Shown: positions 7,301 through 14,769, counted from the stretch's first letter. The stretch: 16,144 bases of DNA from Eubacteriales Family XIII. Incertae Sedis bacterium (GCA_031290715.1 JAITNA010000041.1:1-16144); one strand, 5' to 3'. The notes: generated by a model not told the origin, from the letters alone. Translations and numbers: made by a program.

Positions 7301-10300
7301 CGTGGAGAACACCGGCCCGCTGCCTTACGACGCGGGAGCGGGCGACTACGACCTGCGTTTTGCGGCGGCGGAGCCGGATTACGCCGTGACGCCGCCGGGC
7401 GGTGCGCCCGCGTCGTTTGCGGTCACCGTTTCCACGCCGCTGAACCTCATGCCTGTCAATTTCGCCCCGAGGATTTATGGCGCTGCGGGCGGCGACCCGC
7501 TTTTCGTGACCATCAACAACATCGGGGATGTGAGCGTGCTTGTGACGGCCTTGAATCTGACCGGCGACCAGGCTTCCGCATTCACGGCGGCCGCGGCCGC
7601 GGACACAGAGGAAGCGTGGACTGTCCCCGCTTTTAGCGCGGGCGGCGAAAATACAAACTGGAGCATTGCGCCGAATGCCGGCCTTTCCGCGGGCAGTTAT
7701 CACACCACAGCAGAAATCGAATACAGCTATGCCGACGCGCCCCATACAAGTAAGGCGGATGTCTGGCTCACGGTCGGCAAGGCCGACTGGAACATGGAAA
7801 ATATCGGCGGGGAGATCAGCGCCGCGTCCGCGGACAGCCTTACGCTCAGTGTTTCGGGCGCGCCGGACGGCGCGCCGCTCGCCTACTCGTACGGCGGGGC
7901 CTACGCGGCGGGGGGAGTCGCCCCTGTTTTCGGCGGCCTTTCCGCGGCGACCCCGTATGAGATTCGCGTCAAGGCGCTCGCGGACGACAACCATGTCGAG
8001 TCCGCGGCGGTCCTTTTGCTGACCGGATACACCGCGTACGCGGCGCCCGCAAATGTCGTATCCGTCGACTACCGCGGCGAGAAACTCGTGTTCAATCAGG
8101 GCTTCAATCCCGCGGACTACCTCGTGACAATCGGCGAAAACACGATTCAAAATCAGGGGTCGCTGACCGCCTACGCGGAGGCGGGGGACTTCACGATCTC
8201 CGCCTTGCGCAAGGCGAGCGGCAATATTCCCGCGTCTGCGGCCGAGCTTGTGCCTGTGCAAGGGAAGGATCCCGCACCCGACGGCTTCACGACGGTCAAG
8301 ACCTCGACCGAATCCTCAAACGACGGGGAGATACGTCTGACCGGGGCTTTTGAATACCGCATTCACCGCGACGGCGACGCGACGAGCGGGTGGGCATCCG
8401 CTTCGGGCAGTGTGCTTTTGCCGGTCGGGTCGTACGACATCCGGCGGCCCGTCCCCGCGGACAACTCGAAGTTCGCATCGAAGGCGGCGCCCGCAGCTGT
8501 GACCGCAAACGTCTTTCTCGTAACGCTGCACACGCGGACATACGGGGATTCTCCCTATACGGCGCCCGGCGGGATTCAGCTGCCTGCCGCGTGGAACGCC
8601 GCGGGGGAGGACGGGGCGTTCACGCATACCTATTCGATCAACAATACGCCGCTCGATCTGCCCGCTGTTTCCGCGGTCACGAGCGGGACGCATGTGTTCA
8701 CGGGTTGGTACGGCGCGCCATCCTTTGCGGGAAGCCCCGTCACGGCGACCCCGATTGAACTCGGAACCGCGCCGGGGACGGACGATCTTCAGTCCCATGA
8801 CTACTGGGCGAAGTGGGCCGTCAAACCGACCGTCACGGCCGTCGCCGGGGCGTCGCCGAGCTTCCCCGATACCAACGCCGGCCTTTCGGCTTCCGCGCCG
8901 ATTCAGGGCGGCGTGCTTGTCAGCGCTTCCGCGGCGAGCGTCAGCCTGACCTCGGACATGACTTCAAATATTATAATTGCGGATAATTCGGACTCGGTTT
9001 CCGCGGCGCTCTATACGGACGACGCGTTCAGCGAGCCGGCGGCGGGCGGCGGGATCGCGCTCACGCCGGGCGTGCCGAAGCACATCTACATCCAAACAAC
9101 ATCCAAGGACGACGATGTTACAAAGGTGTATTACGACCTTACCGTGACGCGGGCGGGAAGCTATTCCATGGCGCTGACAAACGCCGCGGGCGGCGGCGCG
9201 CTCACGGATCCGGATTCGGAAACGCCGGCGTATATTTTCACGGGCGCGGCTTACGGCTACGCCGCGCAGACGGCCCTCGGCGTCGCCGTGACGAACACGG
9301 GCAATATGGCCACGGGCAATCTGTCCGTTTCCCTCAGCGGCGCGGGGGCATCCGCTTTCACGCTGAGTACGGCTTCGGTCGGCGGCATCGCGGCGGGGCA
9401 GGGCGCGGGCACGGCGGCTTTCACGCTCGTTCCGAAAACAGGGCTGGCCGCCGGGACTTATACGGAAACGGCGACCGTCGCCGCGGCCGCGGGCAATCCG
9501 GCCGAAATCGCGGCGCAGAGCTTCACCGTCAGTTTTACGGTCGCGCAAAAGACCTTGACCGTCAATCTCGCCGTGGCGAACAAGCGCTATGACGGGCTGA
9601 ACACGGCGGCTTACGCGACGGCTCCGTCGCTCGCGGGCGTTGAGGGCGGCGACACCGCGGCGGCCATGCTCCGGACGGACGCGGGCGACGGCGTGCCTAC
9701 GTTCAGCGCGGCGGGGATCGCGGATGATATCCCCATTGAATTCACGGATTTCGTGCTGACGGGTTCGGCTGCGGGGAATTATACGCTCACGCAGCCAACG
9801 GGCGTGACGGCGAACATCACGAGCGGTTTTACGCCCGTGCGGGACACGCATTACACCATTACGGGCATTTTGCCGGATGGCACGAGCGCTTCCCTGCCCG
9901 CGAACGGCTGGTCGAAGGGCGAGGTCGTGATCACGGCGGCGAGCGGCTATCAAGTCAGCCTGACGAATACGGACGGCGGGACGTGGTCGGACGCGCTTCC
10001 CGGCTATACGGCCGAAACGGCGGGCGGCGCGCCGCAGTTCTACGTGCGGCGCACGGGCGAGGCCACGGGCGCCGGCGGCGGCGCCATCGCGCAAAACGAG
10101 ATTTCGACCCAAAAGACCGAGGCGTACAAAATCGATCTGACCGCGCCGACGGGGACCGTCACGGTCAAAGACAACGCTTTCACGGAATTTCTGAATACCA
10201 TTACCTTCGGGCTGTTCTTTAAGAGTACGGTAACGGCGGCGATATCGGGCGCCGACGCGGCGGGAAGCGCGAACAGCGGCATCCCGGCGGGGGGTATCGC

Positions 10301-13300
10301 GTACAAGAAGGCGAACGCAAATAATGCGTACGCGAATGAAGCGGCGGCCATCGCGGATGCCGCGGGATGGACGGCCGGCACGAGCTTCAGCATGCTCCCC
10401 GCGGACAAAGGCAAGTACGTCGTCTACGGGCGTATCACCGATACCGCGGGAAATACGACGGTAATCAATTCGGACGGCGTGGTCGTCTACGCGGACAGCG
10501 CGCAGAGTACGGCGAGCATCGGCTTTACGAAAGCGAGCGGCGAAAACAAGGAAGCGGCCGTCACGCTGAACGGCAACACGGTCAAGGGCATTACGAACAG
10601 CAACGGCGACACGCTGACCCCCGGAAGCCATTACAGCGTTTCCGATACGGGTATCATCACTTTCCGCTCGGCCTATTTGGACACGCTCGCAGCGGGCGGC
10701 TATACGCTGACGGTGTCCTATTATCCGCAGGGCGTAGGGACGGCGGCGGCGCCGGGCAGCGGCAGCGACGCGCCCGCCGTGACGGCCATCGCGCTGACCG
10801 TCAGCCTTGCCGCGGGTTCGCCCCTCACGCTGACGGGCCTTGGCGCTTCCTACACATACGGGGACAGCGACTACACGGTGGGCGTGAACGGCGCGCAGGG
10901 CGGCGGCGCGGTGGCGTACAGCTCCGATACGCCGTCCGTCGCGGCCGTGGACGCTTCTACGGGGCTTGTCTGTCTTGTTCGCCCCGGCACATTCAAAATC
11001 ACGGCGACGCAGGCGACGGACGGCGTCTACGCCGAAAAGTCCGCGGAGAGTGCCGCGGTCACGGTGTACAAGGCCGCGCCGCACGTTTCGCTTGACGCGG
11101 CCGGCGGCGTACACGAAACCCACTACGGCGATTCCGTGACGCTGACCGCGGCGGTGACGGGCTACGGCGTCGGCGCCGTACCGACGGGGAGTATCAGCTT
11201 CTACAAGAAAAAACTCGACGCGCCGAACGCGGACGATCAGTATGTCCTCCTCGCGACCGATGTCGCCATCGGCATTGACGGCGTCGCAGAGGCGATCCAT
11301 GATGTTTCGGGCCTGGCCGCCGGGGCGTTTGATTTCAAAGCCGTGTACAACGGATCAGACTACTATCTTGCGGACGGCTATGACGAGGTGGCGGGCTACA
11401 ATATCGCAAAGGCGAACCAGAGCGATTTGACCGTCGTCGACCCCGGCGCAAAGACCTACGGCGACGCCGCCTTTCCGCTTGCCGCGCCGGCTCCGGACGC
11501 CACCGGCACAGGCACGGCGGGCGGCGGCAGCATCGGCGGGGACGGCGGCGCGGTCAGCTTTTCCGTCCCGGCGGACAACGGCGTACTGAGCCTGTCTGTT
11601 TCGGAGGGCGTGACCACGGCGGCCATCCTCGGCGCGGGCAGCGTCGTCGTCGGCGTGACCCGCGCGGAGAGCGACGACTTCAACGCCAAGACCGGGACGC
11701 CCCTGACCATCACGGTCGCGCCGAAGCCGGTGTCCATCAGCGGCGTCAGCGCACAGGACAAGGCCTATGACGGCACGGCGGCGGCGGTCATTCTCGGCAC
11801 GCCGGTGATCGAGTCGAAGGCGAACGCGGAGGACGCTGTGTCTGTCGTGAACGGAAGCGCGGCGTTCGCGGGCGCGGACGCGGGCGGCGGCGTCGCCGTC
11901 AGCTTTTCCGGATTCACGCTCAGCGGCGCGAAGGCGGGCAGCTATACGCTTTCCGCGCAGCCCGCGGGCGTGACGGCAAACATCGCGGCAAAGGAACTGA
12001 CCGTGAACGCGGCCGTCAAGAACAAAAAATATGACGGCTTGAATACAGCGGAGTGGACGCAAACGCCGACGCTGAACGGCGTGGTCGGCACGGAGCCGGT
12101 CGGGCTGTCCGTCCCGACGCCGACGTTCTCTTCCCCGGAGGTCGCGAACGGCATTTCCGTCAATCTGAGCCCGGCCTTGTTCGCGCTGACCGGGGACGCG
12201 GACATCCTGAAAAATTACAGCCTGACGCAGCCGGGCCCGATGGCCGCGAACATCGCAAACGGCTTTGCGGCGGTGAAGAATACGCACTATACGGTGAACT
12301 CGAACGCCTGGCAAAATACGGACTTCGTCGTCACGGCGGCGAGCGGCTACGCGCTCAGCTATGGCGATACGGAAGGAAGCACGTGGACGCAGACCCTTTC
12401 CCGCTCCGGTGAAACCGCTTCCGGCAGCATGGAATTCTATGTGAGAAAGACGTCGGCGGGCGACGACGGCGACATCGCGCAATGGGACATTTCCCAGGCC
12501 GCCGCCGAAACATACAAGATCGATCTGACCGCGCCGACCGCGCAGGTGAGCTACCGGACGAACGCGTTCAAGCAATTTCTGAATACGGTCAGCTTCGGGC
12601 GCTTTTTCAAGAACAGTACCGTAACGGTAACGATTCGGGGCGAGGATACGGCTTCGGCCGGCGATTCGCCCGCGAACAGCGGCGTCGCTCAGGTCGCCTA
12701 CTATCGGGCCGAGGGCGAGGTCGCGAATCCGTCCGGCATCACGGACTGGACCATTGTCAATAGCCCGGCGGCCCCCGGCAGCACACTTGACGCGACTTTC
12801 AATATAGCGGAAAAAGAAAAATTCATCCTCTATTCAAAGGTCACAGACGCCGCGGGGAATACGAATTATTGTTATGAAGGCGTGGCGGTCTATACGGACG
12901 CGGCACAGGGGACGGCGGGTTTGCACTTTGTGATCGGCGAGAGCGCGGACAAAACGGCGGCGGTGACGCTGAACGGCAACACGGTATTGAGCGTGGCGAA
13001 TACGACGGTCCAGGAGAGCCCGCAGCTTTTGACGGAAGGGACGCACTATACGGCGGCGGGCTTGGGCGAGGCGGGGACGGTCACGCTGAAAAACAGCTAT
13101 CTGTCCTCGCTCGCGGCCGGTTCCTATACGTTCACCGTCGCCTACCTGCCGATGGGGCTGACCTACGCGGACGACGGCGCGGGTGCGGGCGCGATCAACG
13201 AAGCGCCGGGGACGACGAGCTTTACCCTCACCGTTTCCCGGGCGCAGCCTGTTGTGAAGCAGACGCCGCGGGCGACGGGCCTTGAGCCGTCGGATATTTC

Positions 13301-14732
13301 GCGCGTACACGGGGAAGAAGCTTCGGCCCGGCCGGACCGGCTGTCGGATTCCGGGATCATGGGCGGCGTTGTGCAGACGCTGAGCGGCGGGGTATGGATA
13401 GATGTCGCGGGCAGTTGGGCCTGGGATGAAGATGCCGAAACCCCGGCGGACCCGAATGAAACCTTTGCCGCAAGGGGCGTCTATACGCGTGCGGCCGTCT
13501 TTACGCCCGCGGATACGGATTCGTTCACCGCTGTGACAGCGAACGTCACGGTCACGGTGTTCTCCCCAAAAACGATTATTACAGAAATTCCCGCGGCGGC
13601 TTCCCTTTTCTATGGGCAAGCGCTCAGCGCGTCGGCTTTGACGGGCGGGGCGGCGATCGAGAGCGGGACGGACGGCGCGGTGGCGGGCGTGTTCTCGTGG
13701 ATGGACGGCACGGAGGTCCTCGGCGTCGGGACGGCCTTGCGCGGCGTAACGTTCACGCCGGACGATTTGGCGGAGGGGACGGACGCCGTCAGCGGGCTGC
13801 TCCCCTCGTATGCGAACGCGGCGGTCACGGTCGAAAAAGCCCGGCCGGCACTCGGCACGGAGGGCACGGCTTCGCCGATTCGGGCCGATGACGAAGCGGG
13901 CGAATCCGTTTTGAGCGGCTATGTGTTCACGAACCCGTACACGGGCGAAGAAGTGGCGGGGACGCTCGCGTGGAAAGAGCCGGGCGCGGTGTTTGACAGG
14001 GCCGGAAGCTATGAGATTCAGGCGGTCTTTACGCCTACGGGAGCCTTCGCGGACTTCTACCTCGAAACCGAAATCGAGGTAACGCTCGAGGTTCGTTCCC
14101 GGTTCATGTCGTTCACCGACCCGGAAACGGAGATCACGGTTTCGGGCAATTTCGATATGCCGCCCGTGGAACTCGTGGTGGTGAAGCTGTCCGATACGGA
14201 TAAAGCGGACTATTCATGGCTCAAATATCCGGATATGGAGCTGTTCGCTGCGTATGAGGTCCATCTGGAACCGGCTTACGAACTGGGGCCGGGCGAGTTT
14301 TTGACGCTCTCTTTCTCCGCGGCCGGCACGGCGGAGGGGACGGCGCTGCTTGTGCGGCACGGGCTCGATCGGGCCGGCGGCAAGTTCGAGGAGTTCAAGC
14401 CCGTGGTGACGGGCGGCCGGGCAGAGATCACGACGGGCAGCCTTTCGCCTTTCCTGCTTCACAGGGATCGCTTGATTGATCCTGCGGACGGCGATGGGGG
14501 CGATGGGAGCGGTAATGGGGCCGGCGATGGTAACGGCGATGGTGTTGGTAATGCGGGGGCCGGCGGCAATTATCGCGCGGGCTCGGGCTCGGGCGCAACG
14601 GGCGATAGCGGCGCCGTCAGCCTGTGGTGGGCGCTGAGCGGCGCGGCGGTTTTGCTTTTGCTTGTCCTCCTTGCGGCGGCACGTGTGCGTTCGCGCGCTC
14701 GCATGCGCGGAAGAAAGCGCGAGGTGGGCTGA
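4281..14732 (+). CDS. Giant modular cell-surface protein, probable adhesin
   Basis: One unbroken frame encodes 3483 residues destined for the cell surface. A signal peptide (residues 1-36) leads into an Ig-like domain, a jelly-roll-like domain, and a long stalk of FN3-like, ASH-like, InlB-type, cadherin-like, YDG (Lys at residues 1768, 2494 and 2582), X2, Big_3_5 and other Ig-like modules. It ends with a globular domain, a Gly/Asp/Asn linker, a transmembrane helix (3446-3469) and a basic 14-residue tail. No catalytic motif is visible. Such architecture is known from clostridial adhesins and wall-bound binding proteins, so binding to host, plant or microbial glycans or proteins is likely but inferred. 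A block of four modules occurs twice about 2.4 kb apart, and the jelly-roll segment has lower GC than the rest. The gene has its own promoter and looks monocistronic. It contains almost no Cys after the N-terminal part, as expected for an exported stalk. The ligand is unknown. The fold assignments are by eye. Confidence 0.9.
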   Translation: MNRILHSRLGKLVVVTLLICAMVGAPLQMAQSVNGAEETAAAVPQISHQPSDATYAKGAAARFYVNADSVDGGYLTYQWHCSAEYSSPVTGGNRDGTLTDAQILAIKANPGTITEVGGSGTKATLTCETPAGGGAGYYYYWVEITNHKDLNGDGDTTGEGEQSVKDSRLALMKVVDRTLFASVQHGDFEGMGLGSGNTPSTIYPSLAAYHPSDGWWNTTQYHIGNTYVKTLEVNTGYHYLGARTSNFTAVAELSAWEKSTLFQEIASVPGKIYEWSLDHGARSIDETMAVIIGPAINEESDYDKLGLNGTSKRWIVEPTTANLPANIAAYPYGINDSAYFQDIAQKLAEDEGVTFDTLASSDYSDKVYSTVYAGQTYYVYISTAARSDDFQHRKGVYSVPAGQGTTVFGFVNIKSESPNAGNILDNIVFQPGTGLNAEQAMTYTSDTSLSTITKAGYAYGLAEIRGSSAENLSGLSVFYDADGAGAGTEVPAAPDTDLGTGGWYTAAGASAFAAGGVITFKDLTPGKTYRIIGIPIGAVSPALHTNESPVNVLDEGYYRDTAILPASLGGEHMISNVDTELYEAGGQPYARVAVENARNDVEYALLAGNAEGPDTVGPATTGTDWANSGDGRVVFGGLSPDTYYYLVSRPLGYSEIGYADAAYADDGTTPAYIRVHTPAADVTDINPANVTRASDGLSVSVANTRPGFTYAVIDPDTGEILGETHEGDGQTFTVNGLTAGKAYQVVCKTGDSTWLRGVRVYPYPDALSIDWTAGTIGSTAGLANGAIPHSVEYRIRAKNAPENTWIVGGAEEWRRAVGTSRIDLSDAAYTGKGRSVFDELDALNAAAGASVAYRLVAGLDGYDGASVSPALTLDFPVRPAAPAEGPAQDFTRSYSSETFSPASGHSVETEQGGGWTALSAGTGFAALGWTGSGDKTFRARIPASAAEPCAFASDIAQITIPGRGLAPTGLTVAMNETDDAITFGGLNPSIAYQYRTDGEAWSAPLSGVENTGPLPYDAGAGDYDLRFAAAEPDYAVTPPGGAPASFAVTVSTPLNLMPVNFAPRIYGAAGGDPLFVTINNIGDVSVLVTALNLTGDQASAFTAAAAADTEEAWTVPAFSAGGENTNWSIAPNAGLSAGSYHTTAEIEYSYADAPHTSKADVWLTVGKADWNMENIGGEISAASADSLTLSVSGAPDGAPLAYSYGGAYAAGGVAPVFGGLSAATPYEIRVKALADDNHVESAAVLLLTGYTAYAAPANVVSVDYRGEKLVFNQGFNPADYLVTIGENTIQNQGSLTAYAEAGDFTISALRKASGNIPASAAELVPVQGKDPAPDGFTTVKTSTESSNDGEIRLTGAFEYRIHRDGDATSGWASASGSVLLPVGSYDIRRPVPADNSKFASKAAPAAVTANVFLVTLHTRTYGDSPYTAPGGIQLPAAWNAAGEDGAFTHTYSINNTPLDLPAVSAVTSGTHVFTGWYGAPSFAGSPVTATPIELGTAPGTDDLQSHDYWAKWAVKPTVTAVAGASPSFPDTNAGLSASAPIQGGVLVSASAASVSLTSDMTSNIIIADNSDSVSAALYTDDAFSEPAAGGGIALTPGVPKHIYIQTTSKDDDVTKVYYDLTVTRAGSYSMALTNAAGGGALTDPDSETPAYIFTGAAYGYAAQTALGVAVTNTGNMATGNLSVSLSGAGASAFTLSTASVGGIAAGQGAGTAAFTLVPKTGLAAGTYTETATVAAAAGNPAEIAAQSFTVSFTVAQKTLTVNLAVANKRYDGLNTAAYATAPSLAGVEGGDTAAAMLRTDAGDGVPTFSAAGIADDIPIEFTDFVLTGSAAGNYTLTQPTGVTANITSGFTPVRDTHYTITGILPDGTSASLPANGWSKGEVVITAASGYQVSLTNTDGGTWSDALPGYTAETAGGAPQFYVRRTGEATGAGGGAIAQNEISTQKTEAYKIDLTAPTGTVTVKDNAFTEFLNTITFGLFFKSTVTAAISGADAAGSANSGIPAGGIAYKKANANNAYANEAAAIADAAGWTAGTSFSMLPADKGKYVVYGRITDTAGNTTVINSDGVVVYADSAQSTASIGFTKASGENKEAAVTLNGNTVKGITNSNGDTLTPGSHYSVSDTGIITFRSAYLDTLAAGGYTLTVSYYPQGVGTAAAPGSGSDAPAVTAIALTVSLAAGSPLTLTGLGASYTYGDSDYTVGVNGAQGGGAVAYSSDTPSVAAVDASTGLVCLVRPGTFKITATQATDGVYAEKSAESAAVTVYKAAPHVSLDAAGGVHETHYGDSVTLTAAVTGYGVGAVPTGSISFYKKKLDAPNADDQYVLLATDVAIGIDGVAEAIHDVSGLAAGAFDFKAVYNGSDYYLADGYDEVAGYNIAKANQSDLTVVDPGAKTYGDAAFPLAAPAPDATGTGTAGGGSIGGDGGAVSFSVPADNGVLSLSVSEGVTTAAILGAGSVVVGVTRAESDDFNAKTGTPLTITVAPKPVSISGVSAQDKAYDGTAAAVILGTPVIESKANAEDAVSVVNGSAAFAGADAGGGVAVSFSGFTLSGAKAGSYTLSAQPAGVTANIAAKELTVNAAVKNKKYDGLNTAEWTQTPTLNGVVGTEPVGLSVPTPTFSSPEVANGISVNLSPALFALTGDADILKNYSLTQPGPMAANIANGFAAVKNTHYTVNSNAWQNTDFVVTAASGYALSYGDTEGSTWTQTLSRSGETASGSMEFYVRKTSAGDDGDIAQWDISQAAAETYKIDLTAPTAQVSYRTNAFKQFLNTVSFGRFFKNSTVTVTIRGEDTASAGDSPANSGVAQVAYYRAEGEVANPSGITDWTIVNSPAAPGSTLDATFNIAEKEKFILYSKVTDAAGNTNYCYEGVAVYTDAAQGTAGLHFVIGESADKTAAVTLNGNTVLSVANTTVQESPQLLTEGTHYTAAGLGEAGTVTLKNSYLSSLAAGSYTFTVAYLPMGLTYADDGAGAGAINEAPGTTSFTLTVSRAQPVVKQTPRATGLEPSDISRVHGEEASARPDRLSDSGIMGGVVQTLSGGVWIDVAGSWAWDEDAETPADPNETFAARGVYTRAAVFTPADTDSFTAVTANVTVTVFSPKTIITEIPAAASLFYGQALSASALTGGAAIESGTDGAVAGVFSWMDGTEVLGVGTALRGVTFTPDDLAEGTDAVSGLLPSYANAAVTVEKARPALGTEGTASPIRADDEAGESVLSGYVFTNPYTGEEVAGTLAWKEPGAVFDRAGSYEIQAVFTPTGAFADFYLETEIEVTLEVRSRFMSFTDPETEITVSGNFDMPPVELVVVKLSDTDKADYSWLKYPDMELFAAYEVHLEPAYELGPGEFLTLSFSAAGTAEGTALLVRHGLDRAGGKFEEFKPVVTGGRAEITTGSLSPFLLHRDRLIDPADGDGGDGSGNGAGDGNGDGVGNAGAGGNYRAGSGSGATGDSGAVSLWWALSGAAVLLLLVLLAAARVRSRARMRGRKREVG
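4411..4803 (+). other. Ig-like domain with calcium-loop-like insertion
   Basis: The segment runs from PQISHQPSDATYAKGAAARF through YQWHC to the paired strand YYYYWVEITN, the usual sequence course of bacterial Ig-like domains with a central Trp and a late Tyr-rich strand. Between the last two strands is inserted DLNGDGD (from 4725, residue 149), which has the D-x-N-x-D-G pattern of an EF-hand or dockerin calcium loop, followed by an acidic stretch and then DSRLALMKVVD as the closing strand. Calcium binding is inference. Confidence 0.55.
4816..5577 (+). other. Jelly-roll-like putative binding domain in low-GC DNA
   Basis: The segment opens with VQHGDFEGMG and closes with NAGNILDNIVFQPG. An N-terminal (N/H)GDFE and a C-terminal GN-x-LDN-x-x-F pair are hallmarks of galactose-binding-like jelly-roll domains in surface and secreted proteins. 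The middle is rich in Trp, Tyr and His (for example SDGWWNTTQYHIGNTY), fitting ligand or glycan contact. It is the only part of this protein with such aromatic density. The encoding DNA is visibly poorer in GC: 60-base rows counted by hand between 4861 and 5340 gave about 40-50%, against 68% for 6601-6660. Confidence 0.5.
5580..7440 (+). other. FN3-like and related beta-sandwich stalk modules
   Basis: Several modules of roughly 90-130 residues end in the G-L-x-x-x-x-x-Y-x-(I/V) strand typical of fibronectin type III-like repeats: DLTPGKTYRIIGIPIG (near 5845), LSPDTYYYLVSRPLG (near 6190) and GLTAGKAYQVVCK (near 6484). Later modules such as LNPSIAYQYRTDGEAW (near 7237) are more diverged. I see no catalytic residues. 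The boundaries are approximate. Confidence 0.5.
7464..7785 (+). other. ASH-like beta-sandwich module, copy 1
   Basis: The course FVTINNIGDVSVLVTALNLT, then ASAFTAAA, then LSAGSYHTTAEIEYSY and a closing VWLTVGKA strand matches the N-x-G and L-x-x-G-x-Y-x-x-(T/I)-(A/V) pattern of ASPM-SPD-2-Hydin-like and related choice-of-anchor modules. A second copy lies at about 9170-9546. An FN3-like module (FGGLSAATPYEIRVKAL, near 7933) follows it. Confidence 0.45.
8685..8822 (+). other. InlB B-repeat-like motif
   Basis: HVFTGWYGAPSFAG followed by HDYWAKWAV shows the F-x-G-W-Y ... Y-W-A-K-W pattern of Listeria-Bacteroides (InlB B) repeats, which are beta-grasp-like stalk or binding units of surface proteins. 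Only one copy is clear. Confidence 0.55.
8895..9158 (+). other. Cadherin-like beta-sandwich module
   Basis: The sequence runs through IALTPGVPKHIYIQTTSKDD and closes with VTKVYYDLTVTR. The ending L-x-x-G-x-x-x-x-x-x-x-x-x-T-S-x-D-x-x-x-x-K-x-Y-x-L-T-V-T-R is the recognisable C-terminal half of cadherin-like beta-sandwich domains found repeatedly in clostridial surface proteins. Confidence 0.65.
9170..9546 (+). other. ASH-like beta-sandwich module, copy 2
   Basis: VAVTNTGNMATGNLSVSLSG, ASAFTLSTASV, TGLAAGTYTETATVAA and the closing FTVSFTV strand follow the same course as the module at 7464-7785, indicating an older internal duplication. It directly precedes the first YDG domain. Confidence 0.5.
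9549..10815 (+). repeat. Composite module A: YDG, HYT, TAPT-Ig and X2 domains
   Basis: This is a four-domain block. The YDG domain (KRYDGLNTAAY, from 9582) ends with YTLTQPTGVTANI. A short HYTI domain has the ITAASGYQVSL strand. An Ig-like domain begins YKIDLTAPTG (10125) and contains FLNTITFGLFFK. Last comes an X2 module with AVTLNGNTVKGI (around 10566), GSHYSV and SAYLDTLAAGGYTLTVSY. The X2 fit to the PF03442-type pattern (x-T-L-N-G-N-T-L, G-x-x-Y, x-x-Y-L-x-x-L-x-x-G) is good. The same block recurs at 11990-13240. Confidence 0.75.
10816..11985 (+). other. Ig-like, Big_3_5-like and single YDG modules between the two composite blocks
   Basis: First comes an Ig-like module with ASYTYGDSDYTV and SDTPSVAAVDASTGLV, a Big_2-like course. 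Next is a Big_3_5-like module with HYGDSVTLTAAVTG, GSISFYKKKL and DFKAVYNGSDYYLAD. A module starting KTYGDAAFPL follows. Last is a lone YDG domain, DKAYDGTAAAV (11757-11789), ending YTLSAQPAGVTANI. The Y-G-D motif recurs at the start of successive modules, as in tandem adhesin stalks. Confidence 0.55.
11990..13240 (+). repeat. Composite module B: second copy of YDG, HYT, TAPT-Ig and X2
   Basis: The order is identical to module A: KKYDGLNTAEW (from 12024), NYSLTQPGPMAANI, HYTVNSNAW, VTAASGYALSY, YKIDLTAPTAQ (12513), FLNTVSFGRFFK, AVTLNGNTVLSV (around 12969), GTHYTA and NSYLSSLAAGSYTFTVAY. Offsets between matching landmarks are 2442, 2388 and 2403 bases, so the domains were copied as one block and then drifted. 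Short DNA matches survive, for example CTGAACGGCAACACGGT at 10566 and 12969. Confidence 0.75.
13260..14103 (+). other. Three membrane-proximal Ig/MBG-like stalk modules
   Basis: Three successive modules of about 85-100 residues each end in a strand of the type A-V-F-T-P-x-x-x-x-x-x-x-x (YTRAAVFTPADTDSF near 13487, GVTFTPDDLAEG near 13743, IQAVFTPTGAFADFY near 14016). Each is followed by a V-T-V or V-T-L strand. They resemble MBG or Ig-like repeats of bacterial adhesins. The family name is tentative. Confidence 0.5.
14106..14466 (+). other. Membrane-proximal globular domain
   Basis: The domain opens FTDPETEITVSGNFD and closes with GRAEITTGSLSPFLLHR. This course, ending in a strand and S-x-F-x-L, resembles the juxtamembrane domains seen before the anchor in many clostridial adhesins. 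I cannot name it more precisely. Confidence 0.4.
14475..14732 (+). other. Gly/Asp/Asn linker, transmembrane helix and basic tail with degenerate sorting motif
   Basis: A low-complexity linker of Gly, Asp and Asn (14475-14565) is followed by SGATGDSG (14589-14612). Then come a 24-residue hydrophobic helix (residues 3446-3469) and a tail with seven Arg or Lys in 14 residues. The layout and spacing are those of a sortase cell-wall signal, where LPxTG(D) would stand at the position of SGATG(D). The conserved Leu-Pro is absent. Confidence 0.65.
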
Positions 14733-14734
14733 GT

Positions 14735-14753
14735 CGCTGCCGCTAAAGCAGCG
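14735..14753 (+). terminator. Weak hairpin after the surface protein gene
   Basis: CGCTGC (14735-14740) pairs with GCAGCG (14748-14753) around a 7-base loop, three bases after the stop codon. No real U-run follows (CTAATATATC), so efficiency as an intrinsic terminator is doubtful. Confidence 0.35.
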
Positions 14754-14769
14754 CTAATATATCATAATG

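Noticed and set aside
6003..8261. Long open frame on the minus strand opposite the surface protein gene (752 codons), with a similar one at 8964-11300 (778 codons).
   Set aside because: Both translate to Arg/Ala/Gly-rich sequence without recognisable domains. High-GC codon bias of the sense gene leaves the antisense frame free of stops, while the sense strand has clear domains and a signal peptide.
14475..14565. RTX-type calcium nonapeptides in the Gly/Asp/Asn linker.
   Set aside because: There is no regular GGxGxDxUx period. It reads as a flexible membrane-proximal linker.
14735..14753. Strong intrinsic terminator after the surface protein gene.
   Set aside because: The stem is only six pairs and no U-run follows, so it is listed as weak only.
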